DNA of 64,000 nt. Source: Hypnocyclicus thermotrophus (GTDB lineage Bacteria; Fusobacteriota; Fusobacteriia; Fusobacteriales; Fusobacteriaceae). Shown one piece after another: positions 56,314-64,000 of the stretch; the stretch's first letter is position 1, and every line of letters starts with the position of its first letter. Position numbers and translations under genes: made by a program. Under the pieces are notes generated by a model. The model was given only the letters and a program-made list of their open reading frames with translations. It did no database searches and was not told the origin of the DNA. The stretch spans positions 192,312-256,311 of the forward strand of contig NZ_SOBG01000002.1 of the NCBI RefSeq assembly GCF_004365575.1, read 5' to 3'.

Positions 56314-56769
56314 ATGGAAAAAGCAAAAGATTTTAAACTTTTAAATCAAAATGGTGAAACTAGAAAATTATCAGATTATAAAGGGAAATGGATAGTACTT
56401 TATTTTTATCCTAGAGATAACACTCCAGGGTGTACTCTTGAGGCAAAAGATTTCACTTCATTAAAAAGTGAATTTGAAAAAGAAGAAGCTATAATAATAG
56501 GAATAAGTAAAGATTCTGTAAAAAAACATAAAAATTTTGTAGAAAAACATGATTTGAAAATTGAATTGTTAAGTGATGAAGATCTTAAAGTATTAAAAGA
56601 CTATGGGGTATGGCAATTGAAAAAAATATATGGAAAAGAAAGTTATGGAATAGTGCGTTCTACATTTTTAATTAATCCAGAATTTGAAATAGTTTTTAAA
56701 TGGGAAAAAGTTAAAACAAAAGGGCATGCAGAAACAGTATTAGAAAAATTAAAAGAATTAAAAAGATAG
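56314..56769 (+). CDS. bcp: Thioredoxin-dependent peroxiredoxin, Bcp/PrxQ type
   Basis: A 151-residue peroxiredoxin with LYFYPRDNTPGCTLEAKDF (peroxidatic Cys about residue 41) and RSTFLINPEFEIVFKW. The resolving cysteine five residues on is replaced by Ala-Lys, so it is a one-Cys form. GGGGAG sets the start at ATG 56314. It reduces hydroperoxides, fitting protection of the Fe-S proteins encoded before it. Confidence 0.92.
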   Translation: MEKAKDFKLLNQNGETRKLSDYKGKWIVLYFYPRDNTPGCTLEAKDFTSLKSEFEKEEAIIIGISKDSVKKHKNFVEKHDLKIELLSDEDLKVLKDYGVWQLKKIYGKESYGIVRSTFLINPEFEIVFKWEKVKTKGHAETVLEKLKELKR

Positions 56770-56806
56770 GAGAATATTTTATTCTCCTATCTTTATTTCT
56801 TTTTCC
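56761..56806. terminator. Bidirectional terminator between bcp and the phosphoesterase gene
   Basis: AAAGATAGGAGAAT stem of 14 bp with a 5-base loop and T-rich flanks on both strands; it overlaps the bcp stop. Confidence 0.85.
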
Positions 56807-57815
56807 AATGAAATAAAGAAGTAAACTCTTTAAAAGTTTTAAATTTTTTAGAGAAAATAAATATAATTAAAATATAAATTAATCCAAGGACTACAATAAT
56901 GCTCCAAGCATTGATAGATATAAATGCGTATAGATATATCCATAACGACCAAAAAACTCTATCAAAAATATTATAATCTGGAGAGTGTAATTTAACTAAT
57001 TCATAATTAATACCTTTTTCACTTACATGAACTTTTAAATAATGATAAAAATAATGAGCTTTATCAGTTCCTGCAAGTTCTGCGCCTGCTCCACCAGTAA
57101 TAATATATGGAGTGTTTCCCCATTTACCTTCATAATAAGCATGAATATGTGATGCAAAAATCATAGTAATATTATAGTTGTCAAATAATTTATTTAAATA
57201 TTTAGCTTGAGTAACATTTTTTAGTGAATGACCTGGTTGGATTTTGCTTCTTGGATCAAATAATGGGACATGCATAACAATAAATTTATATTTATAATTT
57301 TTAGATTTTTCAAGTTCTTTATGTAGCCATTTCATTTGCCATTTATCTATATAATTTTCATTTGCATCATCTAAAAAGATGAAGTATGAATTTTTAGTAT
57401 GAAAAGAATAATAAAATTTATCAAAAATTTTATAGTATCGACCTCTTCCATTATCTGCAATTTCGTGATTTCCAATGCTATAAAGCATAGGTTTTTTTAA
57501 TTTTGAAATTTGTTTTAGAAAAAAAGTATATTTTGCTTCACTACCATCAAAGACAATATCACCACCATTTATTACAAATTTAGAATTATCGTTATTTATT
57601 AATTTTATAATTTTATTAAATGTAGTAATAGAATTTTTATTATCTCCAAGAATATCAAAAGTGAAATTTGACATGTTAGTATCTATTTTAGCTACATTGT
57701 CAAAGGTGATATTGTCTTTTAAATTAAAAAAATAATAATGTGTATAAATTTTAATAGTAATGGCAATAATTGACATGCAAATTATAGATATTGTTAAATA
57801 TTTTTTCCATTTCAT
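56793..57815 (-). CDS. Membrane-anchored calcineurin-like metallophosphoesterase
   Basis: A 340-residue protein with an N-terminal membrane span (about 5-28) and a C-terminal span (about 295-320). Between them lies the metallophosphatase fold with FDILGDN, NGGDIVFDG, SIGNHEIADN, VMHVPLFDP and ASHIHAYYEG, the expected metal ligands. The first Asp-x-His is Asp-x-Asn here. The enzyme probably faces the periplasm. Substrate unknown. It is the only minus-strand gene between 30.1 kb and the right edge. Confidence 0.82.
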   Translation of the reverse strand: MKWKKYLTISIICMSIIAITIKIYTHYYFFNLKDNITFDNVAKIDTNMSNFTFDILGDNKNSITTFNKIIKLINNDNSKFVINGGDIVFDGSEAKYTFFLKQISKLKKPMLYSIGNHEIADNGRGRYYKIFDKFYYSFHTKNSYFIFLDDANENYIDKWQMKWLHKELEKSKNYKYKFIVMHVPLFDPRSKIQPGHSLKNVTQAKYLNKLFDNYNITMIFASHIHAYYEGKWGNTPYIITGGAGAELAGTDKAHYFYHYLKVHVSEKGINYELVKLHSPDYNIFDRVFWSLWIYLYAFISINAWSIIVVLGLIYILIIFIFSKKFKTFKEFTSLFHWKKK

Positions 57816-58174
57816 AATTTATTTCTCCTTATTTTTAATTTTATATAGTTTATGTATAAAATATAAATTTAATTTAGAAAAGTTATTATTATAATGTGAA
57901 ATTTTTAAAGTTAAAATATTTATAATAAAACTATATTTTCTATTATATCATAAAAATAATAATTTTTAAATTTTTATAAATTTCAAAAAAAGTTAAAATT
58001 TCATCTGGATATTTGTAGAAATTATTGCTAAAATATAAATAATATATTAAGTTTAATTAAGTTCAAAAAATATTTTTTTAGAAAATATTAAAAAATTTAA
58101 AAATAGAATGATATTTAATATAATCAGTATTTATTTTTTAATTAATTATTTTTAATGTTTTATGTGATGGTTAT
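57816..58174. other. AT-rich intergenic region, no gene seen
   Basis: Extremely AT-rich sequence without a coding pattern. It carries the leader of the phosphoesterase gene and runs into a decayed gene. Confidence 0.5.
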
Positions 58175-58491
58175 AGAGTATAAAAATAGATTATATAAAA
58201 TATTTTAATGTAAAATTTAATTAAAAATATATCAATTCAAAAAAGAAATTCGAATCATACTTTCTATCATTTACTGAAGGATGTCGTTTAGAAATGATGC
58301 AGATGCCAATTTTGAATAGTAGAAATATTGCCTTAACACATTTTACAGTATCTATAGGTAATAAATCAAAAGTAATATCACTAATAGAAGAATTACGAAA
58401 AGGCGTATAGTGAACCAAGAACAACAGGTGATGGATATTTTAAAAATATTGTAAGTAATCCTGACGGTAATCAAATTGAAATAACCATTTA
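58175..58491 (+). pseudogene. Decayed VOC (glyoxalase/bleomycin-resistance-like) gene
   Basis: Three pieces in different frames or separated by stops read like one VOC protein: YIKYFNVKFN-stop-KYINSKKKFESYF; LSFTEGCRLEMMQMP then ALTHFTVSIGNKSKVISLI; then, after two stops and a frame change near 58409, SEPRTTGDGYFKNIVSNPDG with the closing NQIEITI. The order and spacing match an intact VOC family, and the 5' end is lost. It lies beside the restriction system, as common for worn integration boundaries. Confidence 0.7.
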
Positions 58492-58707
58492 ATAAAATAG
58501 AATAAAATTAATGTTTGAGATAGCATATAAAAAGATGTTTTCAATATATTGAATAACAATGATTTAAGAATATTTGGAAATTAGTAAGTGGATTTAAAAT
58601 TTTTTAAGAGTATAAAAACAGAATTTTTTAAATTAAATAACTATAAATTGTATTTCTATAATAACTACTAATGCATGAATGTATTTTTACAAGAAAGGAG
58701 CATGATA

Positions 58708-59694
58708 GTGAATACGGAAATAATAGAAAATATAATATTAGAACAATATCCGGGAGTTTTAGAAACATTATTACGTGATCATACAACTCAAAAAAATATA
58801 TTTTGGGCGACCAATGACTATGAACATTTAGGCGAAGGATACAAATATAATAATCAAATTTTAATAGAGTTAATTACTGGTAATAATGGCAAGATTGTAA
58901 TGCCTAGAGTGAAAAAAGATAAAATTTTACAACAAAATCGTTCGAAAAAAATGGCTGAAGTATTTACTCCTTCTTGGGTTTGTAATGCACAAAATAATTT
59001 AATTGATAATGCTTGGTTTGGAAGAGAAAATATTTTTAATACTGAAATCAAAGAAAATAATGGTAATTCAACTTGGAAAGTAAATCAAGAAAAAATAACA
59101 TTTCCTAAACATAAAACATGGCAAGATTATATAAAAGATACTCGACTTGAGATTACATGTGGGGAAGCTCCTTATATTACGAGTCGTTATGACACTACAA
59201 CAGGTGAATTTATTCCTATAAAAAATAGAATAGGACTTCTTGATAGAAAGTTAAGAATTATCAATGAAAATGTAAATACAAGTGGTGAATGGCTTAAAGC
59301 GGCACAAATAGCTTATAAAAATATTTATGCTTTTGAATGGCATGGTGATAATCTATTGCTTGCAAGAATATCTATGCTTATTACTTTTATTGAAAATTAT
59401 CAGTATAAATTTGGGAAAAAACCAGTATTAAAATCTATTAATTATATTGCATATATTATATCATGGAATGTTTGGCAAATGGATGGAATAAAAGGAGTTA
59501 TTCCGAATAGTTGTGGTTATAAAATAGAAACAAGAGTAAATCTTTTTGGCGAAATAAAAATAAAAAAAACAAAATGTGTTGGTTGTCAGAAGAATGATAT
59601 TTTTCGACACAATGGAATATATTGTCTTATTAAAGATTGGACTAGTGGGAAAAAAATAAGATTTATTGATTTAATGAAAGGATATATAAAATGA
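58708..59694 (+). CDS. Restriction-modification subunit M-like protein (N-terminal part of an adenine methyltransferase)
   Basis: A 328-residue protein. KMAEVFTPSWVCNAQNNL (about 81-98) resembles methyltransferase motif X, LEITCGEAPYITSRY (147-161) motif I, and IYAFEWHGDNLLLARISML (206-224) motif II/III. The catalytic NPPY is absent; the C-terminus has a CxxC (CVGC). AAGGAG is 7 bases before GTG 58708, so I prefer that start to ATG 58675. The stop overlaps the next gene (ATGA). It probably supplies SAM binding to a split enzyme. Confidence 0.78.
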   Translation: MNTEIIENIILEQYPGVLETLLRDHTTQKNIFWATNDYEHLGEGYKYNNQILIELITGNNGKIVMPRVKKDKILQQNRSKKMAEVFTPSWVCNAQNNLIDNAWFGRENIFNTEIKENNGNSTWKVNQEKITFPKHKTWQDYIKDTRLEITCGEAPYITSRYDTTTGEFIPIKNRIGLLDRKLRIINENVNTSGEWLKAAQIAYKNIYAFEWHGDNLLLARISMLITFIENYQYKFGKKPVLKSINYIAYIISWNVWQMDGIKGVIPNSCGYKIETRVNLFGEIKIKKTKCVGCQKNDIFRHNGIYCLIKDWTSGKKIRFIDLMKGYIK

Positions 59695-62600
59695 AATTTA
59701 CGTCATCATTTAAATTGAAACTGATATATGTATTTCGTATTAATGACGAAGCACATATGGGATGCTTAAAAGTTGGTGAAACAAGTTTAGATAATAAAAA
59801 TATTTTGGGGCTTGAGCCAAATAGTAAAGTTCTTAACAAAGCTGCAAAGAAACGTATAAATCAATATACTCAAACTGCTGGTATTTCCTACGACTTAGTT
59901 TATACAGAGGTGGCGGTCTATGTAGATAAAGGTATTATTAAGGCTTTTTCCGATTCGGAAGTTCATAATGTATTGTTGCGTTCAGGTATAAAAAGAAAAA
60001 TATTTGACAAAGAAAATAAAGCAAATGAATGGTTTATAACAGATCTTGAAACTGTAAAAAAGGCAATTAAAGCAGTAAAAGAGGGAAAAGAAGGCTTAAA
60101 TGCCAACGAAATTACGCATGAACAAAATCCTATAATATTTAGACCGGAACAAAAAGAAGCAATTGAAAAAACAAAAAAACAATTCAAAAAAAGCAATGAA
60201 ATGCTTTGGTTTGCAAAAATGCGTTTTGGGAAAACACTCTCAGCATTACAAGTGGTAAAAGAACTTAATTTTACACGAACTCTCATTTTAACGCATAGAC
60301 CGGTTGTAGACAAAGGTTGGTTTGAAGATTTTGGCAAAATCTTTTACGATTCTCCTAATTTTCAATATGGCTCTAAAAACAAAGGTAACCAATTTGAAAC
60401 ATTGGAAAGACAATGTAAAAAAGAAAACAGTAAATATATCTATTTTGCATCAATGCAAGATTTAAGAGGTTCTGAATTAGTTGGAGGAAATTTTAATAAA
60501 AATGATGAAATATTTTCTACTCCCTGGGATTTTATTATTATAGATGAAGCACATGAGGGTACTCAAACCGAACTTGGTAAAAATGTTCTCAACGAATTAA
60601 AAAAAGAAAAAACTAAAATTTTGCATCTATCGGGAACGCCATTTAATCTGCTTGATAATTACAAAGAAGATGAAATCTATACTTGGGATTATGTAATGGA
60701 ACAAAAGGCGAAAGCGGATTGGGATAAAGTTCATTTTGGCGATCCAAACCCTTATGCTTCGCTCCCAAGACTCAATATTTTTACTTATGATTTGGGAAAA
60801 CTACTAAATGATTTTATTGATGAAGATGTAGCTTTTAATTTCCGTGAATTTTTTCGTGTAGATGATATCGGAGAATTTATTCATAAAAATGATGTTTTAT
60901 CTTTTTTGAATTTAATTTGTAAAGAAGATAAAGATAGTAATTACCCTTATTCAACAGAAGAATATCGTGATAATTTTCGTCATTCCCTTTGGATGGTACC
61001 CGGTGTAAAAGAAGCAAAAGCTTTAAGTAAAATGCTTAAAGAACATCTTGTTTTCAGTCAATTTGAAATTGTAAATGTAGCAGGTGACGGTGAAGAAGAA
61101 GAACCAAACGAAGAAGCACTTAAAAAAGTTGAGCAGGCCATAACAGATAAAGCTCACGAAACATATACGATTACTTTATCTTGCGGACGCTTAACAACAG
61201 GAGTATCTGTAAAAGCCTGGACGGCTGTGTTTATGCTTTCCGGATCGTATAATACTTCGGCTTCTTCCTACATGCAAACCATTTTCCGTGTACAAACCTC
61301 GGCAACAATAAATGGAAAAGTTAAAGAAGAATGTTTTGTTTTTGATTTTGCCCCGGATCGTACTTTAAAAGTAATTGCAAAGACAGCAAAAGTATCGGCA
61401 AAGGCTGGTAAAACAAAAGATTTGGACAGACTTATTATGGGAGAATTTCTTAATTTTTGTCCTATCATTTCTGTCCATGGCTCACAAATGAAAAGTTACG
61501 ATGTTAATGGAATGCTTGAACAACTTAAGAAAGTTTATATCGAACGGGTTGTTCGTAATGGATTTGAAGACGGCTACCTTTACAATAATGACCAATTAAT
61601 GAAATTAGGCGAACTCGATTTGGAAGAGTTCAATAGTTTGAAAAAAATTATTGGTAAGACAAAGGCAATACCCAAAAGTGGTGATATTGATATAAACCAG
61701 CAAGGGTTTACTGATGAAGAATATGAAGAGATTGAAAAAGCAAAGAAAAAAAAGAAAAAAAAGAAAAAAGAACTTACTGAAGAGGAAAAAAGATTATTAG
61801 AAGAAAGAAAAAAAAGAAAGAAAAACAGAGATACCGCTATTTCAATTTTAAGAGGTATATCCATCAGAATGCCTTTACTTATTTATGGGGCAGATGTTTC
61901 CGATGAAGAAAAAAAACTAAATATTGATAATTTTACGGAGTTGGTTGATGATCAATCTTGGCAAGAGTTTATGCCCAAAGGTGTGACAAAAGAGGTTTTT
62001 GAAAAATTTAAAAAATATTATGAACCTGATATCTTTCGTGCTGCCGGCAAGCGTATTCGTGCTATGGCACGAGCTGCCGATAATCTTACAATCGAATATA
62101 GAATAGAACGAATTACAGCTATTTTTAACACATTCAGAAATCCCGATAAGGAAACGGTTCTTACTCCGTGGCGAGTTGTCAATATGCACCTTGGAGATTG
62201 TTTGGGTGGCTATGTATTTTTAGATGAAAGTCGCGAAAGAACCATAGAGCATCCCCGATTTGTATCGCATGGCGATGTTACTGATAATGTTTTCTCACCC
62301 GATGCTCATATTTTGGAAATCAATTCTAAAAGCGGACTTTATCCCTTATATATGGCGTATGGTATTTTTAGAAATTCAATAAAACAAAAGTTTCCTGGAA
62401 AGGGACCTAACGAATTGTCTATTGATGAACAACAGAAAGTGTGGGATAAAGTTGTTAAAGAAAATATTTTTGTTATCTGCAAAACACCAATGGCTAAAAG
62501 TATTACAAAACGCACCTTAATCGGTTTCAGAGATGCAAAAGTCAATACACGCTATTTTGAAGATTTGGTTTATCAAATAACTCACAGAAATGAAGACTTC

Positions 62601-63686
62601 ATCAAAAAAATAAAAAAAGGTAAAACTTATTGGAAAACAAAGGAGAATGACGATATGAAATTTAACGCAATTGTAGGCAATCCGCCTTATCAGGATATGG
62701 GCGGGGCTGGAGGTAATAATGATGCTCCAATTTTTCAACATTTTTGTAGTATAGCAAGCAAAATATCTAATCAGTATGTTTCATTAATTATACCAGCACG
62801 ATGGTTTGCGGCTGGTCGCGAAAATTTATTGGGCGATTTTAGAAAAGAAATGCTGAATAGTGAACGAATAGAAAAACTTGTTACTTATAGTGATAGTAGC
62901 AATCTGTTTTCTAAGGTTGAAATAAAAGGTGGTATCTGCTATTATCTTGAAAATAAAAGATACAAAGGCAAATGCAACTATATATTGCATAGAGACCAAA
63001 CAATACAACAAGCCGAAATTCAATTAAATGTTTTTGATATTCTTATTAGAGAACCACAACTATCGAAGATTGTGGAAAAAGTTGATAAACAAAGGAGTGC
63101 CAGCAATATACCAAGCGTTGCTACAATAATTTCGTCAGATACTCCCTTTGGGATACCTTCAAATCCAAAAACAAGTAAAAAAACGCCATTTAAAGTCTAT
63201 TCAAAGTCTGAACCCGACCATGATGTTTTACTATATCATATTGAAAATGGAATGAGAAAAGTTGAATATGTTAATTATAATGATATAAAAAAGAACAAAA
63301 AAGATGTAGATAAGTTTAAAATTTTTGTCACGGGTTCTGGAGGTTCCGGTGCAGATCCTAAAGTAATGGGAGATCCTGAATTTGCTCCAAAGCATTCAGT
63401 ATGTTCACAGTCATATTTATATGCCTGCTTTGATTCGGAAACCGAAGCAAAAAATATGATAAAATATATTAAAACCAGATTTTTTAGAGTGCTAGTTTCA
63501 GCAATGAAAATTACTCAATCAGCACCTAGCCGTGTCTATCGCTTTGTCCCTCTTCAAGATTTCACCTCCAAATCAGACATAGATTGGAGCAAACCTATTG
63601 CTGATATTGACCGCCAGCTTTACAAAAAATATAAATTAACGGATAAAGAAATTGCATTTATTGAGAGTATGATACGACCAATGTAA
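59691..63686 (+). CDS. GIY-YIG-like nuclease - SF2 helicase - Eco57I-type methyltransferase fusion
   Basis: A 1331-residue protein. Residues 10-100 look like a GIY-YIG/T5orf172 nuclease (LIYVFRINDE, CLKVGETS). The SF2 helicase has Walker A MRFGKTLSA near 177, LILTHRPVVDKGW, DEAH at 285-288, SGTPF at 314, LSCGRLTTGVS and MQTIFRVQTSA. After a Lys-rich linker (about 682-712) and a helical region comes Eco57I-type methylase motif IV VGNPPYQDMGG (NPPY at 997-1000) and a probable target-recognition region. Base composition is visibly less AT-rich than its surroundings, suggesting transfer. Confidence 0.82.
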   Translation: MKFTSSFKLKLIYVFRINDEAHMGCLKVGETSLDNKNILGLEPNSKVLNKAAKKRINQYTQTAGISYDLVYTEVAVYVDKGIIKAFSDSEVHNVLLRSGIKRKIFDKENKANEWFITDLETVKKAIKAVKEGKEGLNANEITHEQNPIIFRPEQKEAIEKTKKQFKKSNEMLWFAKMRFGKTLSALQVVKELNFTRTLILTHRPVVDKGWFEDFGKIFYDSPNFQYGSKNKGNQFETLERQCKKENSKYIYFASMQDLRGSELVGGNFNKNDEIFSTPWDFIIIDEAHEGTQTELGKNVLNELKKEKTKILHLSGTPFNLLDNYKEDEIYTWDYVMEQKAKADWDKVHFGDPNPYASLPRLNIFTYDLGKLLNDFIDEDVAFNFREFFRVDDIGEFIHKNDVLSFLNLICKEDKDSNYPYSTEEYRDNFRHSLWMVPGVKEAKALSKMLKEHLVFSQFEIVNVAGDGEEEEPNEEALKKVEQAITDKAHETYTITLSCGRLTTGVSVKAWTAVFMLSGSYNTSASSYMQTIFRVQTSATINGKVKEECFVFDFAPDRTLKVIAKTAKVSAKAGKTKDLDRLIMGEFLNFCPIISVHGSQMKSYDVNGMLEQLKKVYIERVVRNGFEDGYLYNNDQLMKLGELDLEEFNSLKKIIGKTKAIPKSGDIDINQQGFTDEEYEEIEKAKKKKKKKKKELTEEEKRLLEERKKRKKNRDTAISILRGISIRMPLLIYGADVSDEEKKLNIDNFTELVDDQSWQEFMPKGVTKEVFEKFKKYYEPDIFRAAGKRIRAMARAADNLTIEYRIERITAIFNTFRNPDKETVLTPWRVVNMHLGDCLGGYVFLDESRERTIEHPRFVSHGDVTDNVFSPDAHILEINSKSGLYPLYMAYGIFRNSIKQKFPGKGPNELSIDEQQKVWDKVVKENIFVICKTPMAKSITKRTLIGFRDAKVNTRYFEDLVYQITHRNEDFIKKIKKGKTYWKTKENDDMKFNAIVGNPPYQDMGGAGGNNDAPIFQHFCSIASKISNQYVSLIIPARWFAAGRENLLGDFRKEMLNSERIEKLVTYSDSSNLFSKVEIKGGICYYLENKRYKGKCNYILHRDQTIQQAEIQLNVFDILIREPQLSKIVEKVDKQRSASNIPSVATIISSDTPFGIPSNPKTSKKTPFKVYSKSEPDHDVLLYHIENGMRKVEYVNYNDIKKNKKDVDKFKIFVTGSGGSGADPKVMGDPEFAPKHSVCSQSYLYACFDSETEAKNMIKYIKTRFFRVLVSAMKITQSAPSRVYRFVPLQDFTSKSDIDWSKPIADIDRQLYKKYKLTDKEIAFIESMIRPM
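61738..61830 (+). repeat. Purine-only poly-lysine coding tract
   Basis: Almost uninterrupted A/G with runs of eight, eight and six A broken by single G. It encodes a flexible basic linker between helicase and methylase parts. A-runs like this are prone to slippage. Confidence 0.7.
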
Positions 63687-64000
63687 CTATGAATATTAAA
63701 ACAACGCATAAAGCCATACATAAAATTAAAATAAGAAAAAAGAGTTGATAATAAATTTTAAAAATTAGTTAAATCCATTTCTTTTGATATCCTCTTTCTA
63801 AGTAAAGAAAGGATAAAAATTTCCTTTTAAAAAAAATGTATTAAGAGGAGTTAGAACTATACCTTAGAAAAAAGAAAATAATTTAAAATGTTTGAATAAA
63901 ACAATAAAAACTATATAAAAAATAACCGATTTAGTTTTTGATTTAAATTTTAGACCAGTGTATGAGCGTGAAATTAAAAAAGTATAAATGAAATAATCAA
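63687..64000. other. Region after the restriction system
   Basis: No full gene seen. A weak hairpin (TATCCT-TTTC / GAAAGGATA, 63787-63816) may end transcription. Near the edge a short open stretch reads ITDLVFDLNFRPVYEREI-KKV-stop (63929-63988) with no start codon; it may be a gene remnant that I cannot assign. Confidence 0.4.

Noticed and set aside
57816-58174. A hidden gene or RNA in the AT-rich gap
   Set aside because: No reading frame with coding pattern, RBS or stable GC-containing hairpin was found.
58221-58424. A minus-strand frame of 67 codons
   Set aside because: The plus strand here reads as a broken VOC gene, which explains the sequence better.
59963-60337. A 124-codon minus-strand frame within the restriction gene
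   Set aside because: It is opposite conserved helicase motifs and has no supporting signal.

Overview
The window is a 64 kb piece of a very AT-rich bacterial chromosome. No rRNA, tRNA, CRISPR array or insertion sequence was recognised. The order dprA - (diguanylate cyclase) - smg - topA - trmFO - xerC - hslV, long-form HPF, RicT, a ThiN-type thiamine pyrophosphokinase and frequent TTG/GTG starts resemble Firmicutes. An MltC-type lytic transglycosylase, LPP20-type lipoproteins and a LolD/LolC-like transporter point to an outer membrane. Together these suggest an anaerobic member of Fusobacteriota; this is inference from gene content, not a phylogenetic result.

Layout. (1) 1-30.05 kb: nearly all minus-strand housekeeping genes: rimO (cut by the window edge), pnp with a structured leader, yqeH, hslV, xerC, trmFO, topA, smg, a GGDEF protein, dprA, xseA, uvrB, an HD-GYP protein, trmN6-like, ricT-like, radC, hpf, an anti-sigma kinase, an ABC exporter, lysS, rlmH and mutL. 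A plus-strand DHH phosphoesterase at 3.35 kb is the only exception. (2) 30.3-47.7 kb: plus-strand genes: an envelope cluster (three LPP20-like proteins and MltC), a 28-residue membrane peptide with its own promoter and terminator, PIN-PhoH, a RavA/ViaA-like pair, a TPP-riboswitch thiamine locus (thiN, thiB, thiP, no thiQ), manA, an EAL protein, a LytTR/DUF3021-like pair and a polyferredoxin. (3) 47.7-56.8 kb: a metal/iron-sulfur island: two Mrp ATPases (one fused to a NifX-like domain and a His/Cys tail), a NifX/orange-protein-like protein, two MinD-type ATPases with inserted ferredoxin domains, an MBL-fold protein, an ACR3-like transporter, a second polyferredoxin, a frameshifted DUF2202 gene, DUF134 and Bcp. 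(4) 56.8-64 kb: a membrane metallophosphoesterase, a decayed VOC (glyoxalase-like) gene, and a two-gene restriction-modification system whose adenine methyltransferase appears divided over both proteins.

How the parts work together. The island in (3) matches the composition of the anaerobe-specific orange-protein (ORP) complex of Desulfovibrio, which carries a Mo/Cu heterometal cluster. Two of its genes have strong promoters with a shared GTGCATAYRCAC-type palindrome at the start point. Separately, the two polyferredoxin genes, 7.5 kb apart, share a 48-bp promoter block differing at one base. The two mrp genes share about 340 bp at roughly 98% identity inside a more diverged background, which looks like gene conversion. 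The pnp leader folds into a long duplex like the RNase III target of E. coli pnp, with wobble pairs only in the transcribed orientation. GGDEF, HD-GYP and EAL proteins show that the organism uses cyclic-di-nucleotide signalling.
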